Shown: positions 52,196 to 64,000 of the stretch, one piece after another
Numbering within the stretch: position 1 is the first letter of the stretch
Layout: each line of letters begins with the position of its first letter
NCBI RefSeq assembly: GCF_021155765.1
Contig: NC_060108.1
Span: 13,603,025 to 13,667,024 of the forward strand
DNA length: 64,000 nt
Direction of reading: 5' to 3'
Source: Diprion similis
Lineage: Eukaryota > Arthropoda > Insecta > Hymenoptera > Diprionidae
Program-made: the position numbers and the translations under genes
Notes under the pieces: model-generated
Told to the model about the DNA's origin: nothing
Databases searched by the model: none
Seen by the model: the letters and a program-made list of their open reading frames with translations, nothing else

Positions 52196-52250
52196 TGTTA
52201 TTATTATTATTATTATTATTGCCGTTGTTGTTGTTGTTATTATTATTAAC
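52196..52250. repeat. compound (TTA)n(TTG)n(TTA)n microsatellite
   Basis: Eight or so TTA units, a short GCCG interruption, then TTG and TTA units. It produces poly-Asn and poly-Leu ORFs that are artefacts. Confidence 0.9.
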
Positions 52251-53396
52251 CAGGTCCACTTAAAATAAGGTCTTTCAAATGACGACTGTCACATGGTGTT
52301 GAACTGTTCACATATATGTATATATTTCGATCACGTCCTGACAGGGGGTGAAAGGAAATATTAGATTGACGCGGGATCAGAATACTCGGAAAGGAGAGGG
52401 CGCAGGTGGAGAGGATTTTGAAACGTTTTGAAGGGAGGCAGGGAGATCAGCTGGAATTGACGTGTGTCCTAAAACTGTCCCACAGCCTCGGGAGTTTATT
52501 GTGTTATCTAGAGCGATTCGGGGTGGTGGAAGGTGGGAGGAATATTTCCGCGTTCAAACTCGTCGACGCATTTTATCCCCGATAATTTTACCCAACAGAG
52601 TATAACCGCGTTGTTTATTATTCATTGAGGGAGTATATAGGTATAATGATAGAGGATTTTGAAGTCAGAGGGCAGCGGATTCACGAAACTTTTTTCCGAA
52701 GTGTTAACCTAAACTTTCGGGGCCTCGATCGGAGTGTTGAAATTTTTTGCTCAAAAAATAAAAAGAGATTCCAACTTTTACCACGCCTACCTTATAGATG
52801 TATACAAGCCGTGCCAGAGCTTTTGCAACCCCTTGATTCGGCGAGGACATATTTCAAAGGAAGGCGAGACGCGTTCGAGTTGACAAAAATACCAAATCAG
52901 CGACGAGAGGAAAGAATTTTAACATGAAATTCTCGAAACTTCGTTCCTCCAATCATATTCAAGGGGGTGAGTTTCGGGACAATTCAAATTTCGAGTAAAA
53001 GAAGATTCTAGTCGGGAATTCGCGGAATGTGGAAGAAAACGAGAAACGATAGAGACTTCTATCTTATATATAGTCTCGTTCGCTTTTGCAATCAACCTGC
53101 ATCCAGCTGAACAAAATACCTTCGGCGTGTCTTTGAATCGAAAGAACATCCAAAACTAATACGTATTTACAGAGATGGCAGTACGTTAATTAAACAGGTT
53201 ACGTAACTTTCAAAGGGTGTTAGAAAGCTTGTTAACTGATATCGACGAAACCGGTGCAATAGTCCGAAACCCGCTACCACGGAATCCAGATAATTCCCCC
53301 GCGTTTCATTAATTAGTAAACTTACAGCCAAATGATTGTCGCGTCGGTGAGAATTCTGTAACTCAGTATCTTCGAGAACTGCCCTGTGAATTGGCA

Positions 53397-53427
53397 TTAT
53401 TGTTGTTGTTGTTGTTGTGGTTGTTAG
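53397..53427. repeat. (TTG)n microsatellite
   Basis: About nine TTG units with one variant, in intergenic DNA. Confidence 0.85.
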
Positions 53428-54011
53428 CGTTATGCACTTACAGTGTGATTCCAGACTCTTGTTCCCACCCAACCCGTTGGGGGACAGCTACTAATTGAAG
53501 GGATGGATCCTGAAACGGGATGAAACTCGATCAATACCGCTTTCAATCACCGAAACGAACATACCATGATAATTCAGCGCTTTCGACATTTTCAAACCCG
53601 TTCAAATCTCCCAGGATACCTATTTCTCGGGGCGATATTCATCACTGATATATATACCATTCTCTAAAATGCCAATGAATAAATCAACACGAGAGAAATT
53701 CATTTATTTATTGTTATTTGCTTCATTTTCATCGTACAAAGACAAGTAAGAAAAATTTTAACCCGATCGTATCTTACACCCTGAAATTTTCAGTTTCTTG
53801 GCGTTCTTTCAAACTATTTTATATACTCAAGCAAGAAAGCTGCGGCCATGTTCTGTACTCGCAATGCAGCGAATTCGAGTCTCAATTTAAAAGGAGCTTT
53901 AATATTACCGAAAACGGGTCGATGGAGTTCCTCTTTTCGAATTCAGCTACTCTGCAACGACCGCTGGAAAGGCCTCATAACGCTTATTGAGAGAATTATT
54001 AATAAACATAT

Positions 54012-54033
54012 ATACAATATATATATATTGTAT
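54012..54033. repeat. perfect 22-nt AT palindrome
   Basis: The sequence is its own reverse complement: an ATACAAT arm, an AT core and an ATTGTAT arm. Confidence 0.8.
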
Positions 54034-54140
54034 CATAAGACAACAGGAAACGAGAGTTTTTTCCGACCAATCTCCGGAAGCACGGTATAAGTTGATCGAT
54101 GCCTTCGCTTTTTCATTCAGGTGCTTAATTACTTCTGAAT

Positions 54141-54180
54141 AACAGCAACAACAAGAACAACAACAACAATAATAATATTA
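54141..54180. repeat. (AAC)n/(AAT)n microsatellite
   Basis: Interrupted AAC units run into AAT units. Confidence 0.85.
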
Positions 54181-55629
54181 GCAATAAGGTAAAATATAGC
54201 GGAAAAAGTAAAAGCACAAATTCGAGGGATTCGTAATACCTACAGGCTTTGCATTTGCCCGAAGGCTTTTATACCTTCGACGTCTTACGCACGGTATATA
54301 TTATTATAAAAACGAAGTATACAGGTACTTACATACCTACACAAGGTACCTATATCGAATATATATTATACGCTGACTTCAGCCTGGTGTTATTAATATT
54401 CTGCGAAATTTTCCAGCTCCAAAAGGATTTTTCGAGAAAAAATTCTTCGGCATTTTTATACGCTTCGTCAAGATCAGGCAGTCAGAGTTTTCGCCATTTT
54501 ATTATCCACGTGCCTACGTACACATCATCGCACAATTTTTAAATCTTTAATTGACGAGCTGTGCTCAGCTTCCGATTCAATAATTCCCACCAATCGCCTG
54601 TCTGCGATTTAATCGATATGGAATTCAAGTCACCCTGAACTGTCGTAATAACTTTATTTCTCTCTTCGTCTCATAAGCAATCAGTTATATATGCAAATCC
54701 TTGCTACACAAACACTTCATCCTGTGATGGATCGCGACACATAATCATGGTTAATTTGTGTTGATATATTCAGGATTGAGCAAATTTAGCGCTGACCCTT
54801 GGATATTCTATTTTAAGGATTCGCTACTCAAGTAGGTAGCAAAATCCCGCTCTGTCCTTGTAGGTTCCCACAAATTGTTTGGAGGAACACAGGAAAAACC
54901 AAAACCATGCTGCAATTCACCCTAAACCGCAAAACTAGTCCTATTTATAGGTGAATTTATCTACACACGATAACGTAATTTGTGTGATAGTTACATGATT
55001 TGTTAAAGGGTGTATTCCGAGCATAATGCCGGATTTGCGGTATTTCGAGAGTGTCAGTATGTCAAAACTGTTCATTTGACAAAAAACATTCAATTTCTTA
55101 ACTTTTATATTCAAACTTTTTGTTCTAGCATCAATATTCTTCGAGTTATTTCGTTCGAAATGCACAAACTTCCCAAATTTCCCCTTTTTTTCGGCATTGA
55201 CTCCCTAACACCGTTCACTTTCATTGAATTTTACCAATTGTCAAGCTTATAGATCATTCAATTACCAACAACTTTTGTCTCGAACTTATTTCTCTTTCTC
55301 TACTAACAACACCCTCGTAGTTATGTATTTCCGTTTATAATTCCATAATAATCGAATGGAGCTTGCATCTGAACGCTGTGAGGATCACCCGCGAAACCAC
55401 TTTCCTGCAGAACAATAATCAGAGTCCGCACATCCTGGGACGAGAGTAGAGGGCAAGAGCTAAAGGGCCCCGGGATTCGAGGTTCAGTTAATGCCAAGTA
55501 ACCACTCGGGCGAACGATTAGTTCGGCATAGTTTGCGCACTCGGAACCGCAGCCATCAGGGCGTTAAACGCGCAATAAGAGGGTCGCTCAAGGGTTGGGC
55601 GAAGGTCACACTCCGTCTGTCGCAGTAAA

Positions 55630-55679
55630 TAACAACAACCAAAACAACAACAACAATAACAACAAGAACAACAACAACG
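55630..55679. repeat. interrupted (AAC)n microsatellite
   Basis: About sixteen AAC-like units with small variants, in intergenic DNA. Confidence 0.85.
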
Positions 55680-56251
55680 GTGACGGTTGCAGCGATAAAA
55701 CGCCTTGATTGTATCGTTAAAGGAACGCTTCAGCGGCCAAGATCCAAGCCGGGAATTTGTCCATGTAAATTAGACCCATCAAAATGACGAATAATTATGT
55801 TTACGGACGAATATCAATCGCGTAGAGAATATTTAGCACCGAAAGTAAAACTTCTTTTCGAAAAAGCAAACGAATACAAAAATTAGTGTTCACCATTTTC
55901 GTTGTCTGAAATGAAATGTAACAATATTAAGGTGCGTATTTTTCGGACTTCTGCAGTAGTTAAGAGAGCTAAATGAACGAAATTCTATTATCTTCGTCGA
56001 GTGTGTATAAAGTTGTAAAAGTGAAATTAAGAGGGCTGCTCGTCTACGACTAGTCACCCAGCCGGCTCTCGGTGTAAGAGAAAAGCTGTAGGGAAACGGG
56101 GGGGAGGAGGGATGGCAGAAAGACATTGTCCGGCTTCCCGAACGTTAAAAGTTTAGGGCTGAAGTTACAACTGTTTGTTACCGTTTTAACGCTTTCGAGG
56201 CGTCAAGTTTCAACGAGTTATGGCACGCGCAGTACCTCTTCCTCTCAAGCA

Positions 56252-56278
56252 AAGAGAGAGAGAGAGAGAGGGAGAGAG
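56252..56278. repeat. (GA)n microsatellite
   Basis: About ten GA units with a GG interruption. Confidence 0.85.
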
Positions 56279-59117
56279 CAAGGCCAGCAGCCGCCGCGCA
56301 TGGTACAGGACCTGGAAATTGCACGCCTGCTAAGTCTGGCGTAAGATGAATCCTCGCAATACGTAATACGGTTGCTGCATCCTTTCTACCGTAACAACGC
56401 GAACACAGCTCCTCTCTTACGCTTGAGAGTTCATTAATTATTACAATTACAAATGCATCCGGTTAGCGTAATAGGTATGTACGAATGCATGTTATATGGA
56501 CGAACAACTTAGAGTCAGAGAAAGTGCGATTGAGAGGTGCTTTTATTCGAGATCAAAGTCATCGTTGGTTGTAACAAACCCTACTTAATATCGTTCTCTT
56601 CATTATCACCGCGATTTTCCTTGAATGATCAACAGACTGATAACAAGTCATGAACAAGTCTTGATTTCAGACAGCATTATACCAGTGTGTAAAGTTGGCC
56701 TCCAACTTTCGGCAAATTAATTACGTTTTCAACATTGTTTGCATTTCTTCTAAGTTGTTCTGCATTGTTCCAAAAGAAAATTACTGTTCAATTATGGAAG
56801 ATAATTGAAAAGTGGAAAAAAAAACGTTTGCCGACCGAGTCTCCCATTTTTAAAAATCGAACTTTTTTGATCTACCTGTTGTTCTAGTTGTTCTTAACAA
56901 TGTTTCGAAACAGTTTCGAGGCCGCCAATACGAAGAAATTACTTCTGACTAGCCCCTTACTTTCTGAAGATTTAACATTTTCCGGTTAATTAGTCTGGAT
57001 TGTCTACTCGTACTGAACAATCGTTCCAAAACGAAACCGAAATGAAATACCCAATTTCGGACTCTTCGAATTCGAAATTTTGGAAGAAGCCACTTTAATT
57101 TCCAGGATATAAAACCTCTTGTCACAAATCCTAATCTATATCCAATTAACTTGAGAAAATGAAAGCTTTTAGACAACTTGTGCAATAACTGCAATATCTT
57201 CAGTCTCGCCTAATTCGCTCAAGTCTATATGAGCTGTTAGCCACCAGCCAGCTACGGCAGCACATTGTCCTTTGAATCCCAATTGTCAATGCCTAATAAA
57301 AATAAAGATACTGGCAGTATTCCAGGGTGCGGTGCATCGATTTTGTTTCAAAAACGCAGCAGCAAGGAACAGCGTGTCGCTTTAAGTAGTCGACCGCGCG
57401 ACGTAATACCGTTGACACAACTGGGTCACTCGTTAACGGAACAACTATCCACCCACCCTGCACTCTGTCGTCAAGGAAAAATTAGACCGCTTTTTATTCC
57501 TCAGGCAGCTGCTTTTTCCTTCTCATGTTCAGAAATTAAGGGTTCATTGTTTATCAGAATCCTCGAAATACACGCGGAGATTTCGATGCGCTCGCGACCA
57601 TAAATTTTTTTTTCAAAACCATTCTACATGTTTGTTCTGTTTACCCTGTTTTTTACATTAATCGTGGGCATGAAATGTCAGTATTTAAAAAAAAACCCCG
57701 GGTTTTGCAACCCTACACTCGTCCTTACAATGGGGTTGGGAAAAACTAGGAAGTAAGATCTGAAGAATGCGTTTATTGCGCGCCTTCAGTACGCCTTATT
57801 TTCAGGACACCCAACGGTTAGGATAGTTATATATATATAAGACAGTGTGTGTGTTTGTGGTTTGCATACATCATGCCTGAAACTTTTATTAAGGGGCTAC
57901 GGTTTTATAGCCGAGGTTGCGGAGCTTCGATGTGTGATCAAATTTGTCTGAGGGTTGATAATGTTTTCGTCATAAAACCGCAACCCTACACCCAGCGCTA
58001 TAGAGTGGATATAAAAAGGAAGGGGGAAAAAATGTTTCGCCAGCTTTCCTACTGCTTAAGAAATCTCGAACAAATGCACGAGTCGTAAGTGCGTCGAAGT
58101 GGATTTATCTTCATATGCAAATAAATACTCGATATGAACGTACTGTGTATGGGCAATTCTTGCCGATCGAAAATCTCACGGGTTTGTAGAGCAGCAGGAT
58201 ATATTAGACAGCAACTTGTGCAGATTTTCGATTCAGGTCTCCTCATCCAATACTCGAAGTTTGGGATTTCTAAGCTGTCGAAAATTCGAGATTTTCCTGG
58301 CATTATTCTCATTGACACAAATTTCAAAATTCTTTCACTTTGGTGAAACTTTGAATTTTTGTTTAAACGACAAACATTCCTTTGGAAGATCCACACGACC
58401 TGGAAACATCGTTCAGCGAGCACTTAAAACCGAAGTAAATGTAATCCGTTCCGTAAAATCCACACCAAAAAACTCAAGTTCGATGGTAATTTCTATTAGA
58501 GATTGTAAGCACACATCGCTTGGATGATACATGAATAAAATAATCAGCTAAGTACAGGCAAGAGACGAGAGATAATTCGTGAATCAGTTACACAGCTCAT
58601 ACCCCTACTCGAGTATAAATTCTTGGGAGCACATGACGCGAGTTTAGCGTGTAGGTCACGCATAGAATTGCAACATCCTTAGGCGTTAATCGCATCAGAA
58701 TATAATCAGGGAAAGCTTGACAGGGTAGATATACATAAAGTCATTTTACGCGGATTACGATGAGCTGTTTTGGCGGAGTAATTCCTCACCCTGCGCCCTC
58801 CTGGGGGATGAACGGGGGTGTTTTATACGGATTAATGATCACACGTGCGGGCGGATAGCCTTAACGCTCTCCTTACATCTGATGACATCAACGTATAACG
58901 AGAGGATGAAGGACCCTCGATTCCGATCGAGAAATCCCAGGGAGAACGCGGGAATTCGCAAGGCCCTCGCCAAATTTCCAGACGGAAAGTGGGAATTGGC
59001 GTGGAAATTTATTTTCGCGAGCGGTTTTGCTGCGGCAAGGTGCGGTTTTATAATTCACAACCTGAGCATGCTATAGTCGGTGCTTCTTGTTTCCAATATA
59101 AGCTAAGCGAAACGCCA

Positions 59118-59141
59118 GCGCTGCTGCTGCTGCTGCTGCTA
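59118..59141. repeat. (GCT)n microsatellite
   Basis: About seven GCT units, about 3.3 kb before the Lasp leader. A similar GCT run occurs in that leader. Confidence 0.85.
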
Positions 59142-61377
59142 GTGAACTTTATACTCGCGGAGAACTTTCCAACTTAATTTATGTACTCGATTCCCGTGGG
59201 GGAGGCAAAAAAATTTCGTTCCAATATAGCCTCCCTTATCCACCAGTGAAGTACATCCTTTGTGTAGGTGGGACACACACGTGACTGAGATGAGAAAAAA
59301 AAGTGTGTAGAATCAAAAATAAAGAAAATGTAACATCCGGAGTTTCGTTCGACCGACTGTGACGCGATCCTAATTGCACGATTCTAGTTTTAGAATACTC
59401 CTTTTTCCATCGAGGAAAAACAAAACTGAAGAATTAACGACCCGGAGAATTCCCGAAGCAAATCTTCCCAGATTCGACGTTTCTGAATCTAAATCGACCC
59501 GGCATAAGTGGAAACAAAGACGGAATTAGAAAACTATTTCTCTGTATTATCACCGCGTTAAACGAGTTTTCAACTGGGAAAATCAACCGTAAGGCAGCGC
59601 AGGTTGCCGGTTTCCACTATCTCGTGTTGTTCTATTCTCTCCCCGCGTCGAGTAGGTATCCGGATTCTCTGGCTTTGGTGTTATACCGTAGATCACGATA
59701 ATTACCCGCGAATTAGAGCCAACGCTATACTCGTACATATTACACGACTACGGAATAGCAGTGCGGGTATTAATATCTCTTCCTAAGGAACGGGAAAATC
59801 TACTAATTACAGCAATAAGTCCCGATAAGGGGTTCCTTAAAACAAGTTTGACTAACTGTGCATTGGAAGGAGTTCAGTACCGCAACTTGGAACTCATGCA
59901 CACCCACTTTGAAGACGCAGGTAAAAACTACGCCGGGTGTTTACTTTGGCAAATACACCGAAGGGGGAAACCACACGACAGATTAGCGACGACGACACGA
60001 ATCAAAGACGGTACTAATTAGGGTAACCACAAACCTTCATTTCTAACGTTTCCGAGATGTTCAGATTTTGCAGACCAACCATCTAAGGTATGTTAGAAGT
60101 AAGAACGTTGAAAAGAGACTGCCTGCGCTAAAAATTTCAAATTGTCTTATCGATTTCCCTGATTTTTTTTTCACGGCGCTTTTCTAACGAGAGGAATCCT
60201 TAAATTGTGACGATTTTTTCCGATTCCCTAGTACGTAGCAGACCCTGTATTACCATATCGACACATGACTTTATAATGATATGCACACACGGATGTCCTT
60301 ACAAATATTATTCCACGAAACGATAAATTGTATGTAAGTAAGATACGAGGAAATCATGTAACGCTGCAGTGGGAAGAGGGGAGAAAAAGCATACCTGCGT
60401 GCTGTTTAATTTTCTTTGAAATGTATTCGTAAACTTTTTACGCAACCTCCAATTTATAGAAGCTTTTTATATCTCAAAATGAAATCATTGCGCAAACTGA
60501 TTCTACAAATAGTATCAGTCGATTTATTCAGCCACGTTTTTCAATGATAATCTATGTGATTACATTATTAACGAATTATGTATATAGACATAATCAGAGA
60601 CGTAACTGATGAAGTATCACAAATTCTATTGTCAATCAAGCCAGAAGCCAGAGTTTATTGTCAAAATGAGTGCTTCTGTTAATATTTACAGGCATGAGTA
60701 AGGGGGGCCGAAGCTGTCTGTCACACTTTTTACGCTGTGACTTTCAGAATTTCTTTAAATAAAATTCGTTGAAATTTAGACACGATCTTTTACGCACATA
60801 AAGGAAATTCGTGGTTTTGTTCCAAAGTAAGTCTGAATAGTTTTTTCGAACCTTAAAAAAACTTACAGAATGAGACAACTTACCCTAAGACAGGTTTTAA
60901 ATGACGAAAACCTTTGCACCTTTGTTTTCTTCTTTTTGTTTTCACGCATAAAAAACTCAGATTTTCAATATACACTTTTAAGCAATAATTCTTTTGTTAG
61001 TTGTATTTCTTTCTAGAAACCACGAAACGATTTATCTAAACTCCGAAAACGATAAAAAATTCGACTGAGATTCCGAACATTTAAAAAAATTGACACGCGA
61101 GAACTTACCGCAACACGTGATTTTGTTGAAACAATTGCATATCTAGCCAACCCGCTATTGAAATATCAAAAACATGTATGCATGTCGAATGAAAGCGTCA
61201 GGAATCGCCTTTCCGATTATCTTATTGCGAAATATCCCAATGCGGAAAAGAATATGAGAAAAAACATATTTAGAAGACGGAAAATAATCACTTGCCAGGT
61301 CCAATTTCAGTTTTTCAATTACTGCGAGACCGCGCGTATGATTCAACGACAACTTCAATACGTAGCGCTGCTCGTTT

Positions 61378-61390
61378 CGCCATCTAGCGG
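61378..61390 (-). promoter_or_regulatory. CTCF-like motif upstream of Lasp
   Basis: Read on the minus strand this is CCGCTAGATGGCG, which agrees with 12 of 13 positions of the CTCF core. It lies about 1.1 kb before the Lasp start codon. Confidence 0.4.
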
Positions 61391-62060
61391 CGAAGATACG
61401 AACCATGTGACAACCAACCCGGTCTCCCCTAACATTGAAATTCAACACCACAGTGAAAATTGTTTCTAGGATGCCTACAATATTATTGACAATCATTAGA
61501 AGGATCATACTACCTAAGAGTTCATCGATATAGATTTAAACCAACTTCTGCCTCAAAATAGTTTTATAGACTTTTCACAGAATAATTATCATCTACGCCA
61601 TCGACGCTCCGTATAACCGATTGTTCGGACTGAAGAATCTCTTATCCGCAAAAAGACCGAAATGATATGTGCCGTGAGGTAATCTTACCGACTGCAAGAT
61701 GCCCAGGAAACTACATGACCATGAGCGCGGTCGGTAAATCAAAAAGGAATTCTAGTACCAACTTTCACCGATAACAGCGCCACCGGCAAACTTTTTGCCG
61801 ACAAAATGTTGCGTGTGCGATCTACGAGTGCGGCGAGTCGATGGCAGTAGTTAATACGAGTTCGTCGATTCCCGAGCCGAACCGTAAGAAGACAGGAGGT
61901 TGTTTGTGTAATTTTAATCCGAAGTAGCGGTAAAGCGTCCGATCGAAAAGTGGATAAGCCTCGCATAGGTATTCGCGCGAAGTAAAATAGAATCCAGGCA
62001 ATAACTGGGGGAATAATCGGTCGATCTGAGTCGGGAAAGTGTCAAATCTGAGCGAACGAC

Positions 62061-62452
62061 TGCCGCGCAGTCGTCGTCCATTTCTGTCAGAGTGCAAGAG
62101 CCAACCAGGGACTGAGTTTTTGTCGTTTCGGATCGCAAAAGTGCGCTGCAGGGTGGCGCTCCCGTGGTTTTTCCATCCGATCTGTCTGACAGAGCAGAGA
62201 GACGAGACAAGACGAGACGAGAGACGATATAGTAATTATATTAATTACATAATATAGGAGGAATATATCGTCGGTGAAAAAATCGACGCGTGCTTTGACC
62301 ATCGAATACACACCCTGTTTATCGTCGACGGCATTCCCATTGTGTTTAACAGTTATTAAATGTGTTGAGTTTGTGATTGTTTGTGACCGCCTCTCGTGCT
62401 GCTGCTGCTGCTGCAACCTAATACTAGACGATAACCAAGATAGACTATAAAG
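62061..62452 (+). promoter_or_regulatory. probable Lasp promoter and 5' UTR
   Basis: This is the stretch before the Lasp ATG. It contains a GC-rich part with GCAGGGTGGCGC at 62148-62159, a GAGAC-rich part near 62195-62228, an AT-rich part, and a (GCT)n run at 62397-62414. No TATA box or transcription start can be fixed, and a splice site within the leader cannot be excluded. Confidence 0.4.
62397..62414 (+). repeat. (GCT)n repeat in the Lasp leader
   Basis: Six units about 40 bases before the start codon, most likely within the 5' UTR. Confidence 0.75.
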
Positions 62453-62521
62453 ATGAGCAAGACCTGCGCTCGGTGTGACAAAACTGTCTATCCCATCGAG
62501 GAGCTGAAATGCCTCGACAAG
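62453..62521 (+). CDS. Lasp: Lasp (LIM and SH3 domain protein), first coding exon
   Basis: The exon encodes 23 residues, starting MSKTCARCDKTVYPIEELK and ending CLDK, then donor GTGCGT in phase 0. This is the start of the LIM zinc-finger domain of Lasp: Cys5 and Cys8 are the first two zinc ligands of the C-x2-C-x17-H-x2-C pattern, and the next ligands would be in the following exon. Lasp proteins carry one LIM domain, two nebulin repeats and (in the long form) a C-terminal SH3 domain. They bind actin at muscle thin filaments, focal contacts and, in flies, the sperm-bundle actin cage and germ-line cytoskeleton. The ATG at 62453 follows AAAG, a reasonable start context, and the motif begins directly after it. 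The rest of the gene is beyond the right edge. Confidence 0.92.
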
Positions 62522-64000
62522 GTGCGTTCTTTCGTTACTATAATACCTAAAATTTATTACAAATGCGTATAAACGATGTCGATAGTATTTTGTTTTCTCT
62601 ACGTTCACTCGATCCCTATTTCTCTTTTCAATCTGGGCAAAGAGCTAGGCAGGCATATTGAACCTCTCCTTAGCCGGTGTATGTATAAGCCTCATTCATA
62701 GGCACGATAATTCGTAATCGCGTTCGTGATTGCATTTTCTTTTCTAACGTTGGCTTCCCTGCAGCAGACAACCGCTGCAGTTCTCTTTGATGCTTTAATT
62801 GAAACTTGACACTTGAGGATATTACGAGGATGAAAAGACTGAAGAGGAGACGGCGAATGAATATCTCGACGTTTACTTCATCTAGGTTACATATACCCTG
62901 TGTGCACTTCTTCGACTTTGCCGCCTTCTCTCTCTCTCTTTCTCTCTTTCGCTCGACTCGTTGTCTCATTTTCATATTATCTTCTTTTTAGCATCACCGG
63001 CTTTTTTTTCTCTATTTCCTTTTTTCATTCTCAAACGGGACACGAAATCTGAACCAACTAACGTATGGATTATAGGTGGATTGTTGTTTCTTGCACAACC
63101 AGGTATGTTGTTGCGGAGACCACGGATAGGATCGCGTAATTCGATACGGCATAAAGTCAGGAACAACCGACGATGAAATATATCCGCTGTTCGTTCACCG
63201 GCACGCGCGAGTCGCAACATTTTTTCCAAATTTCAATTTCAAAACTCTAGTAGTTGATCGCTGAGACAATTCTCAAAATCTCAACTTTGATCTAACTCGT
63301 ATTTTGCAATATAACATATTCATTTGCCGAAAAAAATAAAGAAATTAGATGTAAAGTGAGGCTGAAATTAGTAACCTTATTCTATTAATAATTACGTTGC
63401 GAAAAAATCGTTCGTACTTTCACGTTTCGTTCTTCAGGAATGTCTGAAATTCAGTAAATTGTAATAAGGTAAAACGCATCCATATATTGAAAATTTTACT
63501 ATTTCGAAGTCACTTTTAACTTTCATATATAGTAAACCCCCCCCCCCCTCCCTCCTCCCTGTGTGTTGTCACGTTACCGTTACTAACTTCAGTCTCACGA
63601 TGTAAAAGCTTCCGAGCTTTAAGTGGGTGTCCTGATCGATTTTGACGTTGACGTATATATCTACAAATATCGAAGCTCGTATATCACATACGCGACAAAA
63701 GGCTTAAACAGCCTCATTCTATACGCAATTCGGAAGAAAAACACCCCAATATATCTTCATTTGACGCAAAAGTAGAGAAATGGCATGAATTTTACGAATT
63801 CAGTATTACGATATCGTAGAATCCGTGTCATTTCCTTATTTCTGCGTTAAATGAAAATCCATTGGAGTGTTTCTCGCGTTTGAGATGCGTGGACGTCAAT
63901 ATTTGGGCGTTATATGTCATGAAACCCGAAATCATGACACAACATTCGCGAAACGGTGAAAGATTCACTTTGTTGGCATCTTTATTCCCGGAAATTTTCT
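62522..64000 (+). other. first intron of Lasp (continues past the window)
   Basis: It begins with GTGCGT at 62522. No second LIM exon (a WHKxC-type motif) is found before the end. The region is AT-rich, with CT-rich sequence near 62930-62950 and a poly-C tract at 63537-63548. Confidence 0.75.
63537..63548. repeat. poly-C tract
   Basis: Twelve consecutive C in the Lasp intron. Confidence 0.9.

Larger units (their letters stand above)
41823..62060. other. long intergenic region between SPAG17 and Lasp
   Basis: About 20 kb without a recognised gene. Noted contents: a GC-rich patch at about 43960-44110 and an ORF desert at about 44200-45900. A candidate two-exon unknown gene lies at 49826-51001. 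CTCF-like motifs occur at 49528, 50335 and 61378. Trinucleotide microsatellites occur at 52196-52250, 53397-53427, 54141-54180, 55630-55679 and 59118-59141, with a GA run at 56252-56278 and a perfect 22-nt AT palindrome at 54012-54033. It could hold distal regulatory elements or non-coding RNA genes that cannot be recognised from sequence alone. Confidence 0.55.

Noticed and set aside
51963..52259. Minus-strand ORF with poly-Asn
   Set aside because: It is produced by the TTA/TTG microsatellite at 52196-52250.
62087..62608. 173-codon minus-strand ORF
   Set aside because: It is antisense to the Lasp leader and first exon. Its poly-Gln run is the GCT repeat read backwards.

Overview
This window is nuclear DNA from an insect. 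Genes are sparse and split by spliceosomal introns. The non-coding DNA is AT-rich and full of microsatellites. The recognisable proteins are animal ones: a Dpr immunoglobulin protein, CFAP96, SPAG17 and Lasp. A holometabolous insect, possibly a hymenopteran such as a sawfly, fits my impression of introns and composition, but I cannot prove the order from the sequence alone.

Layout, all recognised genes on the + strand. (1) 1-13.6 kb: the 3' end of a dpr-family cell-surface gene. One exon (1834-1970) carries the end of an Ig domain. A 9.8-kb intron follows, then a short terminal exon (11793-11890) with the hydrophobic tail, then a long AT-rich presumed 3' UTR. (2) 13.6-20.5 kb: intergenic, with a strong hairpin at 16441-16484. 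(3) 20554-22058: a complete four-exon CFAP96 (C4orf47-like) ciliary gene. (4) 22.1-36 kb: intergenic, with a foldback repeat at 32393-32586 and an unresolved ORF-dense patch at 22.29-23.2 kb. (5) 36046-41822: a six-exon SPAG17 (PF6) gene, a central-pair protein of motile cilia and sperm flagella. (6) 41.8-62 kb: a long intergenic stretch with microsatellites, a possible two-exon unknown gene (49826-51001) and CTCF-like motifs. (7) 62453-62521: the first coding exon of Lasp (LIM and SH3 protein); its first intron runs off the right edge.

Two axonemal genes, CFAP96 and SPAG17, lie about 14 kb apart on the same strand. In insects both are expected to work in sperm flagella and perhaps in ciliated sensory neurons. 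The Dpr gene (neuronal recognition) and Lasp (actin cytoskeleton) are unrelated neighbours.

I found no defence system, CRISPR array, viral insertion, intact transposon, tRNA or rRNA. There is no convincing undescribed biological system here. The best candidates for a second look are the unknown two-exon gene, the foldback element and the spaced CTCF-like motifs.
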